Positions 1 through 8,409 of a stretch of DNA of 64,000 nucleotides are shown here, one piece after another. The notes under the pieces are model-generated. The model was given only the letters and a program-made list of their open reading frames with translations, did no database searches and was not told the origin of the DNA. Position 1 is the first letter of the stretch; the number at the start of each line of letters is the position of its first letter. The stretch covers positions 108,763 through 172,762 of the forward strand of contig JAFUNI010000022.1 in assembly GCA_017482385.1 (NCBI GenBank), written 5' to 3'. The position numbers and the translations under genes are program-made. Source of the DNA: Oscillospiraceae bacterium (GTDB taxonomy: Bacteria; Bacillota; Clostridia; Oscillospirales; Oscillospiraceae).

Positions 1-2
1 GG

Positions 3-899
3 GCCTGCGGATATATTTACCCCTACTCCTCTATAGCGGTAGCAGCAGCTTTCCAAGAAAAAACCGACCACAGCATTGACAATCTCCAGGTCGGTGACAT
101 TCTTTGGCGAAAGGGTCACGTTGCCGGTGTAGTTGGCATTACCGCCAACGCTGACGGCCATATTTCCAGTGTGCGGATCATAGAGCAGGCTTGTTTTGTT
201 ATGATCTTTGAGGTCACCGCAGAGAATTGGTCCCAATATTTTTCCGGTATGTGGACAGGGATTTACCGCGGTGAAACCTATATGCGAAAAACCCCGGAAG
301 TGCCTGTTGCGTATCCGGAAAATCTGTCCATTATTTTCGAGCGGGGCAACAACACTTATGTGACTGACTATGATGAAATGTTGTTCTACATTCCCACGGC
401 TGATACCGTATATCTGACCAAGGACGACAAAACCACCCAGCATGCTAAGGATGCTTTCCCCGAAAAGCTCGTCAACGAAACCACCGTCTATGACCTGTCT
501 TCCCTGTTTACCGGCATCGGCGACTACTATTTCCACACCAACGAGAACCCCACGGATATTTGCATCAAAGTGATCGACACAGGCAGCATCACCATCGACC
601 CGGAACGCAAAACCGCAACGCTCCGTGGCTATAAAAATTGCAAGCCCCACGGGTTCTGTATGGTCCGGATCACGGAAAAGAAATCCGATAGTGAATACGA
701 TTTTTTCAGTGCTCCCGCTGGATTCATAGCCAACACCTCCACCCTCACCTTCCGTCAATTAGAGGAGGATACCTTCAGCCTGGAAAATATCCCCGAAAAT
801 ATTCCGGGCTGGAAATTGGAAGTCTACTATGACACCGGCTACGGTTGGGCAAAAGCCTTGAGTGAGAATATGATGTATGAAAAAACTCCCGTCCTGTGA
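3..899 (+). CDS. Amidase-like (NlpC/P60 or CHAP-like) protein, 5' truncated
   Basis: The reading frame is open from the window edge, so the true start lies outside; the first in-frame GTG (171) is an internal valine codon. The early part contains an L-x-V-G-D-I-L-W stretch followed by GHVAGVVGI, which resembles the strand carrying the catalytic histidine in NlpC/P60 and CHAP cell-wall amidases. The expected catalytic Cys would lie upstream of the window. The remaining 200 residues look like beta-rich extracellular modules and I do not recognise them. A peptidoglycan or surface role is inference. The stop codon lies inside a terminator hairpin. Confidence 0.5.
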   Translation, partial: ACGYIYPYSSIAVAAAFQEKTDHSIDNLQVGDILWRKGHVAGVVGITANADGHISSVRIIEQACFVMIFEVTAENWSQYFSGMWTGIYRGETYMRKTPEVPVAYPENLSIIFERGNNTYVTDYDEMLFYIPTADTVYLTKDDKTTQHAKDAFPEKLVNETTVYDLSSLFTGIGDYYFHTNENPTDICIKVIDTGSITIDPERKTATLRGYKNCKPHGFCMVRITEKKSDSEYDFFSAPAGFIANTSTLTFRQLEEDTFSLENIPENIPGWKLEVYYDTGYGWAKALSENMMYEKTPVL

Positions 900-909
900 C
901 GGGAGTTTT
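882..909. terminator. Bidirectional terminator between convergent genes
   Basis: Twelve-base inverted repeat, AAAACTCCCGTC and GACGGGAGTTTT, with a four-base loop and T-rich flanks on both strands. It sits between the truncated plus-strand gene and the minus-strand M20 gene and overlaps the stop codon of the former. Confidence 0.85.
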
Positions 910-911
910 CT

Positions 912-2084
912 TTATTTGTTCAAGTAATTCAGCGCAGAGGAAATCATAACTTCCATACCGAACTTCATCGCATCCTCATCCGGGGCAAACCGGTTATTAT
1001 GCAAAGGATAGAAGGGTGCATCCGCTTTTTGGCAGCCCAGCCAATAAAAGGCGCCGGGAATTTCCTTAACAAAATAAGAGAAGTCTTCCCCTGTCATAGC
1101 GGATTTTTCCGGTACAATCACATTGTCCAGCAAGGTTTTGGCAGTATCCCGCACCAATTCAAATTCTTTGGGGGTATTTATCGTGGGAATAAAGCCCTTG
1201 ACATATCGGAATGCATAACTGCCGCCCATACTCTCGGAAATGCCCTTGATGATCGATTCCATCCGGGTGGGCAGCTGCTCCTGCACCCGGGGATTTAAGG
1301 TCCGGCAAGTGCCTTCCATTAAGCATTCTTCGGCAATAATATTGTACCGGGAGCCGGCAGTGACCTTGCCGATGGTCAGCACCACGCTGTCCAAAGGACT
1401 AATATTGCGGGAAACAATGGTTTGCAGCGCCGTAATGACCTGGGCGCCGATGGTCACGGCATCCACACCATTTTCCGGGGCAGAACCGTGGCTGCTCTTA
1501 CCTTTGACGGTAATGAAAAAGCGGTCGGAGGAGGCGGACATAGCCCCCTCATTCAAGGCGATTGAACCGGTGGGATAGTAGGGACTAACATGCTGGGCAA
1601 AGATTGCATTCACAGGGGGATTTTCCAGCACGCCGGCAGCGATCATCTTTTTTGCGCCGCTGTCGGTGGCATTTTCCTCAGAAGGCTGGAAGATCAGCTT
1701 GACGGTGCCGGTAAATTCCTCTTTCATACCCACCAAAACTTCCGCTGCGCCCAAAAGCATCGCGGTATGAACATCGTGGCCACAGGCATGGCTGACACCG
1801 GGATTGACCGACGCAAAAGGCAATCCCGTTTCCTCCTGAATGGGTAGGGCATCAAAATCCGCCCGCAGGCCCACGCATTTATCTCCCTTACAGCCCTCGA
1901 TCACGGCAACCACGCCATAGCCGCCCACATTTTCGGTGGGTTCAAGGCCCAGCTTCCGCAAGGCTGTGGCAATATAGGCGGCGGTTTCTTTTTCCTTTCC
2001 GGACAGTTCCGGATGGGCATGGAGCCATCGGCGATGCTCTGCGACAGTCGCCTGAACGGCACCAATTTTATCAGCTAAGCACAT
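912..2084 (-). CDS. M20 family amidohydrolase (hippurate/N-acyl-amino-acid hydrolase type)
   Basis: Cytoplasmic metal-dependent hydrolase expected to cleave N-acyl or N-acetyl amino acids. The sequence shows the HAHPELSGKE motif near the N-terminus, the metal-binding ACGHDVHTAMLL motif, an FQPSEE segment and SSHGSAPENGVD in the dimerisation domain, all typical of the M20D amidohydrolase branch; about 390 residues is the usual length. I chose the ATG at 2084 because AGAGGTG lies five bases upstream; an upstream GTG at 2108 would overlap the preceding gene. It follows an M14 peptidase gene by about 20 bases, so the two probably form a peptide/amino-acid salvage operon. The exact substrate cannot be told. 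Confidence 0.88.
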   Translation of the reverse strand: MCLADKIGAVQATVAEHRRWLHAHPELSGKEKETAAYIATALRKLGLEPTENVGGYGVVAVIEGCKGDKCVGLRADFDALPIQEETGLPFASVNPGVSHACGHDVHTAMLLGAAEVLVGMKEEFTGTVKLIFQPSEENATDSGAKKMIAAGVLENPPVNAIFAQHVSPYYPTGSIALNEGAMSASSDRFFITVKGKSSHGSAPENGVDAVTIGAQVITALQTIVSRNISPLDSVVLTIGKVTAGSRYNIIAEECLMEGTCRTLNPRVQEQLPTRMESIIKGISESMGGSYAFRYVKGFIPTINTPKEFELVRDTAKTLLDNVIVPEKSAMTGEDFSYFVKEIPGAFYWLGCQKADAPFYPLHNNRFAPDEDAMKFGMEVMISSALNYLNK

Positions 2085-2104
2085 TCTTTTCACCTCTTGT
2101 TTTT

Positions 2105-3943
2105 TCACAGCTTACCGTTTTCCAAGGTATGGCAGTAACGGTAAAGGGGGAGCATTCCGGCTTCATCGGCTTCAATAAGACCCATACGCAAAAGGCACAT
2201 TTTGCGTTCCGGATTGCCGGGATTGAAGTCCGGCTCCATAATCACATTCAGCACGGCAGAATCCACTGTATTGGGGAATACCAACGCGCCGTTTTCAAAG
2301 GTGATGGGTTGCTCCTCGGTGATGGTAAAGCCGTCATCTGTTTTGACATATTGCTTCAGGTTCACGATACTGCCGGCAGGCAGGACATAATACTCCGCGC
2401 CGTGAATACCTGTCACCCGGAGAATTTCTGTCTCTTGGGCAAGTCCCACGGGAATGACATAGGCCGTGGCACGGGGACGGGTTGCAAGGGCCTCGGTATG
2501 TTCCTTATGCTCGATGGCGTGGTTCTCCTCCACTACTTCACCGCTGGGCACATGGACCAGAGGGCTATACCAGGTACCCGTAACGGTCGAGCCATGCTCC
2601 AGGACAAACAGTTTCTCCTCCAGATAGATGGGGTTGGACTTTTTCATAAAGTCCCGGCTGGCGTGAACCATTGCCATCATTTCTGCACTATGTTCTACGG
2701 TGTATTCAATCAGTGCAGATGCAATTGCATACTGCGACAGCACCCGGCGCTCAATACAGCTCATACCCCAGTTGATTCCCTGGGTCTCAATCAGGAAAGA
2801 CAGGCTGTTTCTTGTGCCGAAATAGCTGCTGCCGGCAGCGCCGCCGGCGGCAGAGGCAAGATTGCTGAAGAAATTGCTGCGCAAACCCAGGCTGCGAGCC
2901 TTTCCCTGGGCGGACAGAGCCATTTTCATGGTCATTTCCGTCATTTCAGCCGGGTGATTCAAGGCGCCGGCTCCGGTCTGTACGCCCACATCGGTACAAA
3001 CCTCCTCACCTGCACAGTTGAATCTGTGGTACTTCTCGTGACCGTCTATGCACACCTCCGGGCGGAACAGATTGTACACAGAGATCACCCTCTGTATCTC
3101 CACATTATGGGTGTAAAGATAGTCCCGGTTCATATCCTCTCCGGTGGTGGGGGACTTGCGGATCACTTCGTAAGCGCCGTCTAAGTTGATGCGGGGAATG
3201 ATGTAAATATCCACGGTGTCCAGCACTTTGCCGAAATCCCCGCACAGAGAGGCCATCATCGCCAGCGCACCCTCAGTGGAGGCAGGCTCGGTGGAATGGC
3301 ACTGGGCGTTGTACTGAATAGTAGGCTTTCCGTTCTCACGGATCACCTCTGCGGCCTGCTCCAAGGTCTTTCCTTCCACATTTTCCCGGGTGAACAGCAC
3401 CAAGGGCATATCGTAGCCGTACTTGGGAGATTTTCCCAGGCAGAAAATGTGCATATAAGGATTGTTTTCAGCTAATTTCTTAACAAAGTCCAGCATTTCC
3501 TCGTTGGTAGTCTGCTTATGACGGCCGGATCTGCCGGGCATAAACTGCGGTGTGCAGAAGAGTTTTGCATACTCAGTACCCCAGGCATCCTTGTGGGAAA
3601 CAAGCTGCTTTTCTAAAAATTCCCGGGTATACTGCATCACAAAGCCTGCTTCAAAGCCGTCTCCGGCTAACTTGTCCAATTCTATATGCAGCTGGGTGTT
3701 GCCCGTATAGTTGATGGTCTGGCAAAGGGAATTATACCCCTCCTGTGCTGCGCCGTAAAAGTACAGACCTTGCTCCAAGCCCTCGTAGGAATAGGTTGTG
3801 ATGCCGTCTTTTGTAGTAACCGCAGTTGGGGTAATCGCATTTTCAGGTTTCACGCAACTGGCATAATCCCGCTTTTCCGGCACACCGGCATACAAGCCGC
3901 ATGCAGCCTCTGCCGGTGCGGTAATCGTAATGGCCATAATCAT
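2105..3943 (-). CDS. M14 family zinc carboxypeptidase
   Basis: A 612-residue protein with the M14 metal site: CHSTEP supplies the His-x-x-Glu pair, RINLDG and NRDY match the substrate-binding region, and CIDGHEKYH supplies the third ligand. No clear signal peptide is seen at the N-terminus, although many M14 relatives are secreted, so cytoplasmic peptide trimming is the simpler reading. Two starts are possible; AAGGAG lies three bases before the ATG at 3943 and nine before the ATG at 3937. It probably heads an operon with the downstream M20 amidohydrolase. The C-terminal 200 residues are accessory beta-rich sequence without an assignment. Confidence 0.82.
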   Translation of the reverse strand: MIMAITITAPAEAACGLYAGVPEKRDYASCVKPENAITPTAVTTKDGITTYSYEGLEQGLYFYGAAQEGYNSLCQTINYTGNTQLHIELDKLAGDGFEAGFVMQYTREFLEKQLVSHKDAWGTEYAKLFCTPQFMPGRSGRHKQTTNEEMLDFVKKLAENNPYMHIFCLGKSPKYGYDMPLVLFTRENVEGKTLEQAAEVIRENGKPTIQYNAQCHSTEPASTEGALAMMASLCGDFGKVLDTVDIYIIPRINLDGAYEVIRKSPTTGEDMNRDYLYTHNVEIQRVISVYNLFRPEVCIDGHEKYHRFNCAGEEVCTDVGVQTGAGALNHPAEMTEMTMKMALSAQGKARSLGLRSNFFSNLASAAGGAAGSSYFGTRNSLSFLIETQGINWGMSCIERRVLSQYAIASALIEYTVEHSAEMMAMVHASRDFMKKSNPIYLEEKLFVLEHGSTVTGTWYSPLVHVPSGEVVEENHAIEHKEHTEALATRPRATAYVIPVGLAQETEILRVTGIHGAEYYVLPAGSIVNLKQYVKTDDGFTITEEQPITFENGALVFPNTVDSAVLNVIMEPDFNPGNPERKMCLLRMGLIEADEAGMLPLYRYCHTLENGKL

Positions 3944-4053
3944 CTACTCCTTTTGTGCAATTTGGGAGTATTATAGCACATTCCCGGGCAATCGTCTACC
4001 ATCTGTTGTATTTGTCCACAACAAGTTCCACGGCCCGTTCTCAAAACCAAACA

Positions 4054-4081
4054 AAAAACCACACCCGAAGGTGTGGTTTTT
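4054..4081 (+). terminator. Terminator-like hairpin upstream of the tRNA fragment
   Basis: Inverted repeat AAAAACCACACC and GGTGTGGTTTTT with a CGAA tetraloop. It lies directly beside the 21-base tRNA-Trp fragment, mirroring the terminator beside the intact tRNA. Confidence 0.6.
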
Positions 4082-4082
4082 G

Positions 4083-4103
4083 TTGGCAGGGGCACAAGGA
4101 CTT
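4083..4103 (-). pseudogene. tRNA-Trp 3'-end fragment (21-base repeat)
   Basis: These 21 bases are identical to the region covering the CCA end, acceptor strand and part of the T arm of the intact tRNA-Trp gene at 4251-4271. The D arm and anticodon arm are absent. Each copy is preceded on the plus strand by a hairpin with a T run. It is either a decayed duplicate tRNA gene or the attachment-site scar of an element that once integrated in the tRNA. Confidence 0.75.
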
Positions 4104-4137
4104 ATTGCATTTTTGCCTGCGGCAAAAACTATTGTAG

Positions 4138-4184
4138 CCACCAGTGTTTGCACTGGTGGCAGCAACAGTCCACCGGACTGTTGC
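4138..4184. repeat. Two adjacent short hairpins in the tRNA-Trp scar
   Basis: First stem CCACCAGTG/CACTGGTGG with loop TTTG; second stem GCAACAGTCC/GGACTGTTGC with loop ACC. Neither has a T run, so they do not look like terminators. They fill most of the gap between the tRNA fragment and the intact tRNA operon; no gene is seen in 3944-4250. Confidence 0.6.
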
Positions 4185-4220
4185 ATTTGTGATTTTCAAG
4201 TCCTTAATCCGAGAAAAAAA

Positions 4221-4246
4221 GACCCGATAGCTTATGCTATCGGGTC
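4221..4246 (-). terminator. Terminator of the tRNA operon
   Basis: Perfect 11-base stem GACCCGATAGC/GCTATCGGGTC with a four-base loop, followed on the minus strand by seven T residues. It lies five bases past the 3' end of tRNA-Trp. Confidence 0.85.
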
Positions 4247-4251
4247 TTTTT

Positions 4252-4327
<76 letters not shown>

Positions 4328-4359
4328 ATTTATTCAAAAAGGCAATGCCTTTTGTTCTC

Positions 4360-4436
4360 TGGTGGGCCCTCAGGGATTCGAACCCGGGACTATCCGGTTA
4401 TGAGCCGGAGGCTCTAACCAACTGAGCTAAGGGCCC
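4360..4436 (-). tRNA. tRNA with CAU anticodon (Met elongator or Ile2)
   Basis: Minus-strand cloverleaf with acceptor GGGCCCT/AGGGCCC, D arm TTAGCTCAGTTGGTTAGAGC, anticodon loop CTCATAA (CAU), T arm CGGGTTCGAATCCC and an encoded CCA end. The anticodon alone cannot separate elongator methionine tRNA from isoleucine tRNA whose C34 becomes lysidine. An initiator is unlikely because the first base pair is G-C and the anticodon stem lacks the G-C run of initiators. Confidence 0.9.
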
Positions 4437-4509
4437 ATAAGTTCAGTGCCTGAGCACCATCGCCGGGTTATTATATCACCCGCAAGGTGCATTGTCAAGG
4501 ATTTATTTT

Positions 4510-4551
4510 CTATTCCGGTGCTTTTCGGAGTTTTCCCAGGCAGGACACATA
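4510..4551 (-). pseudogene. Relic of the sigK 3' end
   Basis: This stretch closely matches the last coding bases of the intact sigK (5654 onward). Read on the minus strand it still gives L-G-K-L-R-K-A-P-E-stop against L-E-K-L-R-K-A-L-E-stop in sigK, and a further shared GGACACATA block appears after a deletion of about 15 bases. It lies directly downstream of the fucosidase-like gene, so that gene is bracketed by two sigK 3' ends. I infer a duplication or insertion scar. Confidence 0.65.
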
Positions 4552-4559
4552 TGGACAAT

Positions 4560-5528
4560 TTATTTTTCCAGCATTTCTTTCAAGCGCACAATCTGCGCTA
4601 CCGTTTTTTCAGCGAGGGAGCTGTCTTCATAGATGCCAACATTCCACGTAATACCACCCTTTTTATCCAAACAGGTTTTGGCATAATCAAACAGTGTTTC
4701 ATCAGAAAATCTCGGCGGCTCTATTTCTCCGGGTTCTCCGCAATGCATCCAAAAGCAATCCAACCATATTAAGGTATGCCATTGTTTCTCACGAGAGGCA
4801 TAATCCCACGGATACAGGTGATCCGTTCTGCCGCCCAGATGTTTCTCAATCAATTTTTGATCCGGACCGGCGGATTCACCGGGCAAATACTCTTCTTGCT
4901 CAAACACATATTCCACACGGTTGGAGCCCTTATTCATTGCAGTAATTCTGTCCGGATTTCCGGCGCGGGCTGCTGCAAACCAGCTTTCTTCGTCAAAGCG
5001 GCGGTTATCCCAGTCATTTGTTCTGAGATACGTTTTTTCCGCGGCGTTAAAACATCCGTCAAACCACCAGCCATCCAGAAGTGTGCCGAATTTCTCAGCA
5101 TAGTATCGAATGACCTGTGTCCAACGCTCCATAAACACCTTCTTATCGGCCGAAAGATCCCAGCCAAAAGCATCTCGAATAGCAGGGGTATTACCATCCA
5201 CTTCCGTTGGAAAGTATCCTATAAAACGCAGGCCTTGCTGCTTTGCCTCTACTGCCAGCTCTAAAACCAGATCCCGTTTACTGCAACTGCCGGGGTGGTA
5301 TTTTTCAATTACCGCATTATACGACCAATAATGTCCGGTATTTTGCCCAAATGGGAATATGATCCACTTTCCGCCCATCTGTTTCACGGAACAAACAAAT
5401 TTTTTTACATCAAATTGGTCCGCCATTTGGTCAACGGTCATTTTTTTCGAGCCGCTGCGAGGGGCTATATGTGACAAAAAATGCACCATTATGCCATAAT
5501 TGCCAGCCATCCAAGTCGCTTTTCCCAT
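4560..5528 (-). CDS. GH29-like alpha-L-fucosidase family protein
   Basis: A 322-residue protein resembling the catalytic barrel of GH29 fucosidases. It starts with GNYGIMVHFLSH, like the Phe-Gly-Ile-Phe-Ile-His block of the family, and has DGWWFDGCFN, matching the D-x-x-W-x-D segment in which the second Asp is the nucleophile. GH29 enzymes are usually above 400 residues, so this is a catalytic-domain-only form. There is no signal peptide, suggesting an intracellular glycosidase. The ATG at 5528 is preceded by AGGAGG at six bases; an upstream ATG at 5591 lacks this. Its placement beside a sigK 3' relic suggests it was inserted here. Confidence 0.65.
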   Translation of the reverse strand: MGKATWMAGNYGIMVHFLSHIAPRSGSKKMTVDQMADQFDVKKFVCSVKQMGGKWIIFPFGQNTGHYWSYNAVIEKYHPGSCSKRDLVLELAVEAKQQGLRFIGYFPTEVDGNTPAIRDAFGWDLSADKKVFMERWTQVIRYYAEKFGTLLDGWWFDGCFNAAEKTYLRTNDWDNRRFDEESWFAAARAGNPDRITAMNKGSNRVEYVFEQEEYLPGESAGPDQKLIEKHLGGRTDHLYPWDYASREKQWHTLIWLDCFWMHCGEPGEIEPPRFSDETLFDYAKTCLDKKGGITWNVGIYEDSSLAEKTVAQIVRLKEMLEK

Positions 5529-5653
5529 AACAGACCTCCTGTTGCTTATGTTTTCGCTATTCACAAGATTGCACGCATTTTTATGCATCATGTCTATGTC
5601 GAAATTATAACAGACCCCACAAGAAAGTCAACATTGTATTGCCAAATTGTTTT

Positions 5654-6328
5654 TTATTCCAGTGCTTTTCGGAGTTTTTCCAAAGCGCGTTTTTCAATGC
5701 GGGACACATAGCTGCGGCTGATACCCGTGGCCTTTGCCACCTCACGCTGCCGCTGGGGACTGTAGCCCCGCAAACCGTAGCGCATACAGATCACCTGCCG
5801 TTCCTGTTCCGTCAGGCAGGTATCTACCAGCTTCCCCACGAGCCGCACCTGCTCCCGGTTGCAGAAATTTTCCGCCATATCCTCATCCTGGCTCACCACA
5901 TCCATTAAGGAAAGAGCCGCCCCATCGGTACCGGTTTCAATATAGTCGGACAGGGATACATCGTTGCTTGACTTTCGCTGGGCTCGGAAATGCATCAAAA
6001 TTTCATTTTCAATACACCGGGAGGCATAGGTTGCCAGTTTGATTTTCTTCTCCGTCCGGTAAGTATTGACAGCTTTGATAAGTCCGATAGTACCGATGGA
6101 GATCAAATCCTCCTGGTCCGACACCTGGGCATAGTACTTCTTCATAATATGGGCAACCAGGCGAAGGTTGCGCTCTATGAGAACATTCCGGGCCTCCAGG
6201 TCACCCTGGGCGGACAATTCTAAGTAATGGGCCTCCTCCTGGGCGGTCAAGGGCTTGGGAAAACTTCCCGGAGAAAGCTGCAGAGAGTACAACAGGCTGC
6301 TAAGCACCAGCCAGACTGTGGCGTACAT
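5654..6328 (-). CDS. sigK: RNA polymerase sporulation sigma factor SigK
   Basis: Late mother-cell sigma factor of endospore formation. The 224 residues contain the family pattern: hydrophobic N-terminal pro-segment (about 1-20), FPKPLTAQEEAHYLEL, region 2 with NLRLVAHIMKKYY and SIGTIGLIKAVNTY, ATYASRCIENEILMHFR, and region 4 ending in GISRSYVSRIEKRALEKLRKAL. The start ATG has GGAGGTGA four bases upstream. The gene is uninterrupted, unlike strains in which a skin prophage splits sigK. The N-terminal segment suggests a pro-protein needing proteolytic activation, as in Bacillus. A 3'-end relic of the same gene lies 1.1 kb away. Confidence 0.93.
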   Translation of the reverse strand: MYATVWLVLSSLLYSLQLSPGSFPKPLTAQEEAHYLELSAQGDLEARNVLIERNLRLVAHIMKKYYAQVSDQEDLISIGTIGLIKAVNTYRTEKKIKLATYASRCIENEILMHFRAQRKSSNDVSLSDYIETGTDGAALSLMDVVSQDEDMAENFCNREQVRLVGKLVDTCLTEQERQVICMRYGLRGYSPQRQREVAKATGISRSYVSRIEKRALEKLRKALE

Positions 6329-6394
6329 CGCCTCACCTCCGCTACTACCCTATTCGCCACAGCAAGTCCGTTTTCCCGGCAATCACATAAAATT

Positions 6395-6416
6395 GCCCGT
6401 GGAAAATTCCACGGGC
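6395..6416 (-). terminator. Terminator at the end of the polysaccharide operon
   Basis: Ten-base stem GCCCGTGGAA/TTCCACGGGC with a two-base loop, followed on the minus strand by a T-rich run. It lies about 25 bases past the stop of the last gene of the polysaccharide operon and before sigK. Confidence 0.75.
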
Positions 6417-6441
6417 GTCTTTATTTATAATTCTTTGGGTA

Positions 6442-7182
6442 TCAGTCTACTGCAATTCCCTTATATTCTTCCTTGATTTTATTGTAGCTCTCCAAATTGC
6501 CCACATCAAAACGCTTACCGGGCATTTCCATAGCAAAGACAGGGGTCTGGGTGCACAGCCAGGCAATATAGCTGCCGGGGGCATCAGTGCCGCAGCCAGC
6601 CTCGATACCCTTGGCTACCAGCTTGGCATCGGTCTTAGTATAGTAATAGAAGGGCGGGCAGCACCAATGGGATTTGGGCTCTGCCGGTTTTTCCTCCATA
6701 GATACGATGCGGTCATTTTCATCGATCTCCACCACACCGCACTTGGTAAGCTTCTTCTCCTCATGCTCATAGTAGCGCATAATGCAGGAGGTGTTCTTTT
6801 CCTTGGCATAGCGCAGGAATTTGGTCAAGCTGAAGTCCAGCACATTGTCACCGGCGATGACCAGCATATCGTCATCCAGGCCTAATTTGTCGATAGCAAA
6901 CTGGATATCCTTCACCGCACCTAAGCGGGTCTCATTGGAATCGGTGCCATCGTCCACTACAGTGACTTTCATAGCCTTAGTGGCTGCCCATTTATCAAAA
7001 TGATGGGCAAATTTATGGTTGGAGATCACCACAAATTCATCGACCAGGCCAGCAGTATGGATGTCATCCACCAACCAATCCAAAATGGTCTTGCCGCCCA
7101 CATCCAGCAAAGGCTTGGGAAAATTCTCAGTCAGAGGATACAATCGGGTAGCATAGCCCGCTGCAAGAATCAGACATTTCAT
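6442..7182 (-). CDS. Sugar-phosphate nucleotidyltransferase
   Basis: Expected to join a nucleoside triphosphate and a sugar 1-phosphate to give a sugar nucleotide and pyrophosphate. The N-terminus carries the signature MKCLILAAGYATRLYP, then ENFPKPLLDVGGK with the substrate lysine, and the VIAGDNVLDFSL metal segment, as in RfbA/RmlA-type enzymes of 240-290 residues; nucleotide and sugar cannot be read from the sequence. The ATG has AAGGAG upstream. It lies 14 bases after a GHMP sugar kinase gene, so the pair plausibly phosphorylates then activates one sugar for the polysaccharide. It is the last gene of the long minus-strand operon. Confidence 0.85.
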   Translation of the reverse strand: MKCLILAAGYATRLYPLTENFPKPLLDVGGKTILDWLVDDIHTAGLVDEFVVISNHKFAHHFDKWAATKAMKVTVVDDGTDSNETRLGAVKDIQFAIDKLGLDDDMLVIAGDNVLDFSLTKFLRYAKEKNTSCIMRYYEHEEKKLTKCGVVEIDENDRIVSMEEKPAEPKSHWCCPPFYYYTKTDAKLVAKGIEAGCGTDAPGSYIAWLCTQTPVFAMEMPGKRFDVGNLESYNKIKEEYKGIAVD

Positions 7183-7196
7183 CGGTCTTCTCCTTT

Positions 7197-8372
7197 TTAG
7201 GAAAATTTCACGCCATCTGCAGTTTCGCAGATATAGGCAGAGTATTTACCCTCCAGATGGGGAAAAGCTTTCAAGTATTCCTTTTCCACATTTTCTAAGA
7301 TGGACTGCTCATAAGCAGGGTCAATGAGGGCCATACAGCAACCCTTAAAGCCTGCACCGGAGAACCGTCCGCCGTAGATACCGGGGGTCTTGGTCATAAT
7401 TTCATAGAGAGTCTTCAGCTCCGGAGAGCCGGTTTCCCAATTATAGATAGAGGATCTGCCGCTTTCAAAGGACAGCTTGCCAAATGCCTCAATGTCACCT
7501 CTGCGCCAGGCTTCCGCGCCCTTCTGTACCCGGTCAAACTCCGAGTACCAGTGCTCTGCCCGCTTGCGCCAATTATCAGGGAGCTTATCCTTATGCTGCT
7601 CAAAAACTTCCCGGGGAATATCCCGCAGATTGGTTTCCTCAAATTTGCCGTAGGGCATACCGCTAAATGCCTTCAAAGCATAGGCAGCGCTGCGGCATTC
7701 ATCCACACGCATATTGAAGGCAGAGCCAGTCAGGCTTCTCTCCAAACCGCTGAAGAAAATTGCGATCTTATAGGGTTTCATAGCCGGGTTGGTGGGAATC
7801 AGTTCGTAGCTGTCATCCTGCATATCCATATACAGCAGGTGGTCCTTGCGGCAATACATCTCACAGCTTTGATCCAGCTTACCACAAGCTACGCCCACAT
7901 AGCGGTTTTCTGCCGCCTGAGCCAACTGGATCATCTCCCGCTCCTCCAGCTCAATGCCGTTTATATTGGCAAGGGCAGACAGGAAGGTAAGGATCACTGC
8001 TGCAGAAGATGACAAACCGCCAATGGGCAACTCTCCGCCGATCACTGCGCACAGGCCCTTCCGCAGAGGGTACTTGGCATTGAGGGCAATGGTGGCGCCA
8101 CGGAGATGGTCTGCCCAGTCGTCCTGTTTTTCCTCAGGAGTAGATGTTACATGCCACTGAGCCCGCTTGGGAAACTGCAAGGATTTAAGCTCAATAATGC
8201 CGGTCTGCTTGGGGCCATAAGCAATATGAATGCCCTTGTCGATGGCCAAACCGGTGATTTTACCCAGCTGATGGTCGCTGTGCGCACCAATGGGACAAAC
8301 CCGATACGGGGTAAATGCCACTGCCATAGGATCTTTCTTATAAGTCTGCTGGAAGCTTTCCAACGCTGTCAT
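7197..8372 (-). CDS. Galactokinase-like GHMP sugar kinase
   Basis: Phosphorylates a hexose at C1, by family. The 391 residues show a galactokinase-type N-terminal signature in altered form (RVCPIGAHSDHQLG, where galactokinases have RVNLIGEHTDY), the GHMP phosphate-binding loop PIGGLSSSAAV, and the C-terminal GGRFSGAGFKGCCMAL motif. The altered signature leaves the sugar open; galactose, GalNAc or a related hexose are all possible. ATG at 8372 has AGGGGGA upstream, and a longer form would overlap the previous gene. The adjacent nucleotidyltransferase suggests salvage-type activation of a sugar for the surface polymer. Confidence 0.82.
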   Translation of the reverse strand: MTALESFQQTYKKDPMAVAFTPYRVCPIGAHSDHQLGKITGLAIDKGIHIAYGPKQTGIIELKSLQFPKRAQWHVTSTPEEKQDDWADHLRGATIALNAKYPLRKGLCAVIGGELPIGGLSSSAAVILTFLSALANINGIELEEREMIQLAQAAENRYVGVACGKLDQSCEMYCRKDHLLYMDMQDDSYELIPTNPAMKPYKIAIFFSGLERSLTGSAFNMRVDECRSAAYALKAFSGMPYGKFEETNLRDIPREVFEQHKDKLPDNWRKRAEHWYSEFDRVQKGAEAWRRGDIEAFGKLSFESGRSSIYNWETGSPELKTLYEIMTKTPGIYGGRFSGAGFKGCCMALIDPAYEQSILENVEKEYLKAFPHLEGKYSAYICETADGVKFS

Positions 8373-8409
8373 ACACTTTCCCCCTTTTCTGTTTGATTGT
8401 GCAAAACTA

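Noticed and set aside
5654-6328. A skin-type element interrupting sigK
   Set aside because: The sigK frame is continuous with all regions present; only the separate 3' relic suggests a past event.
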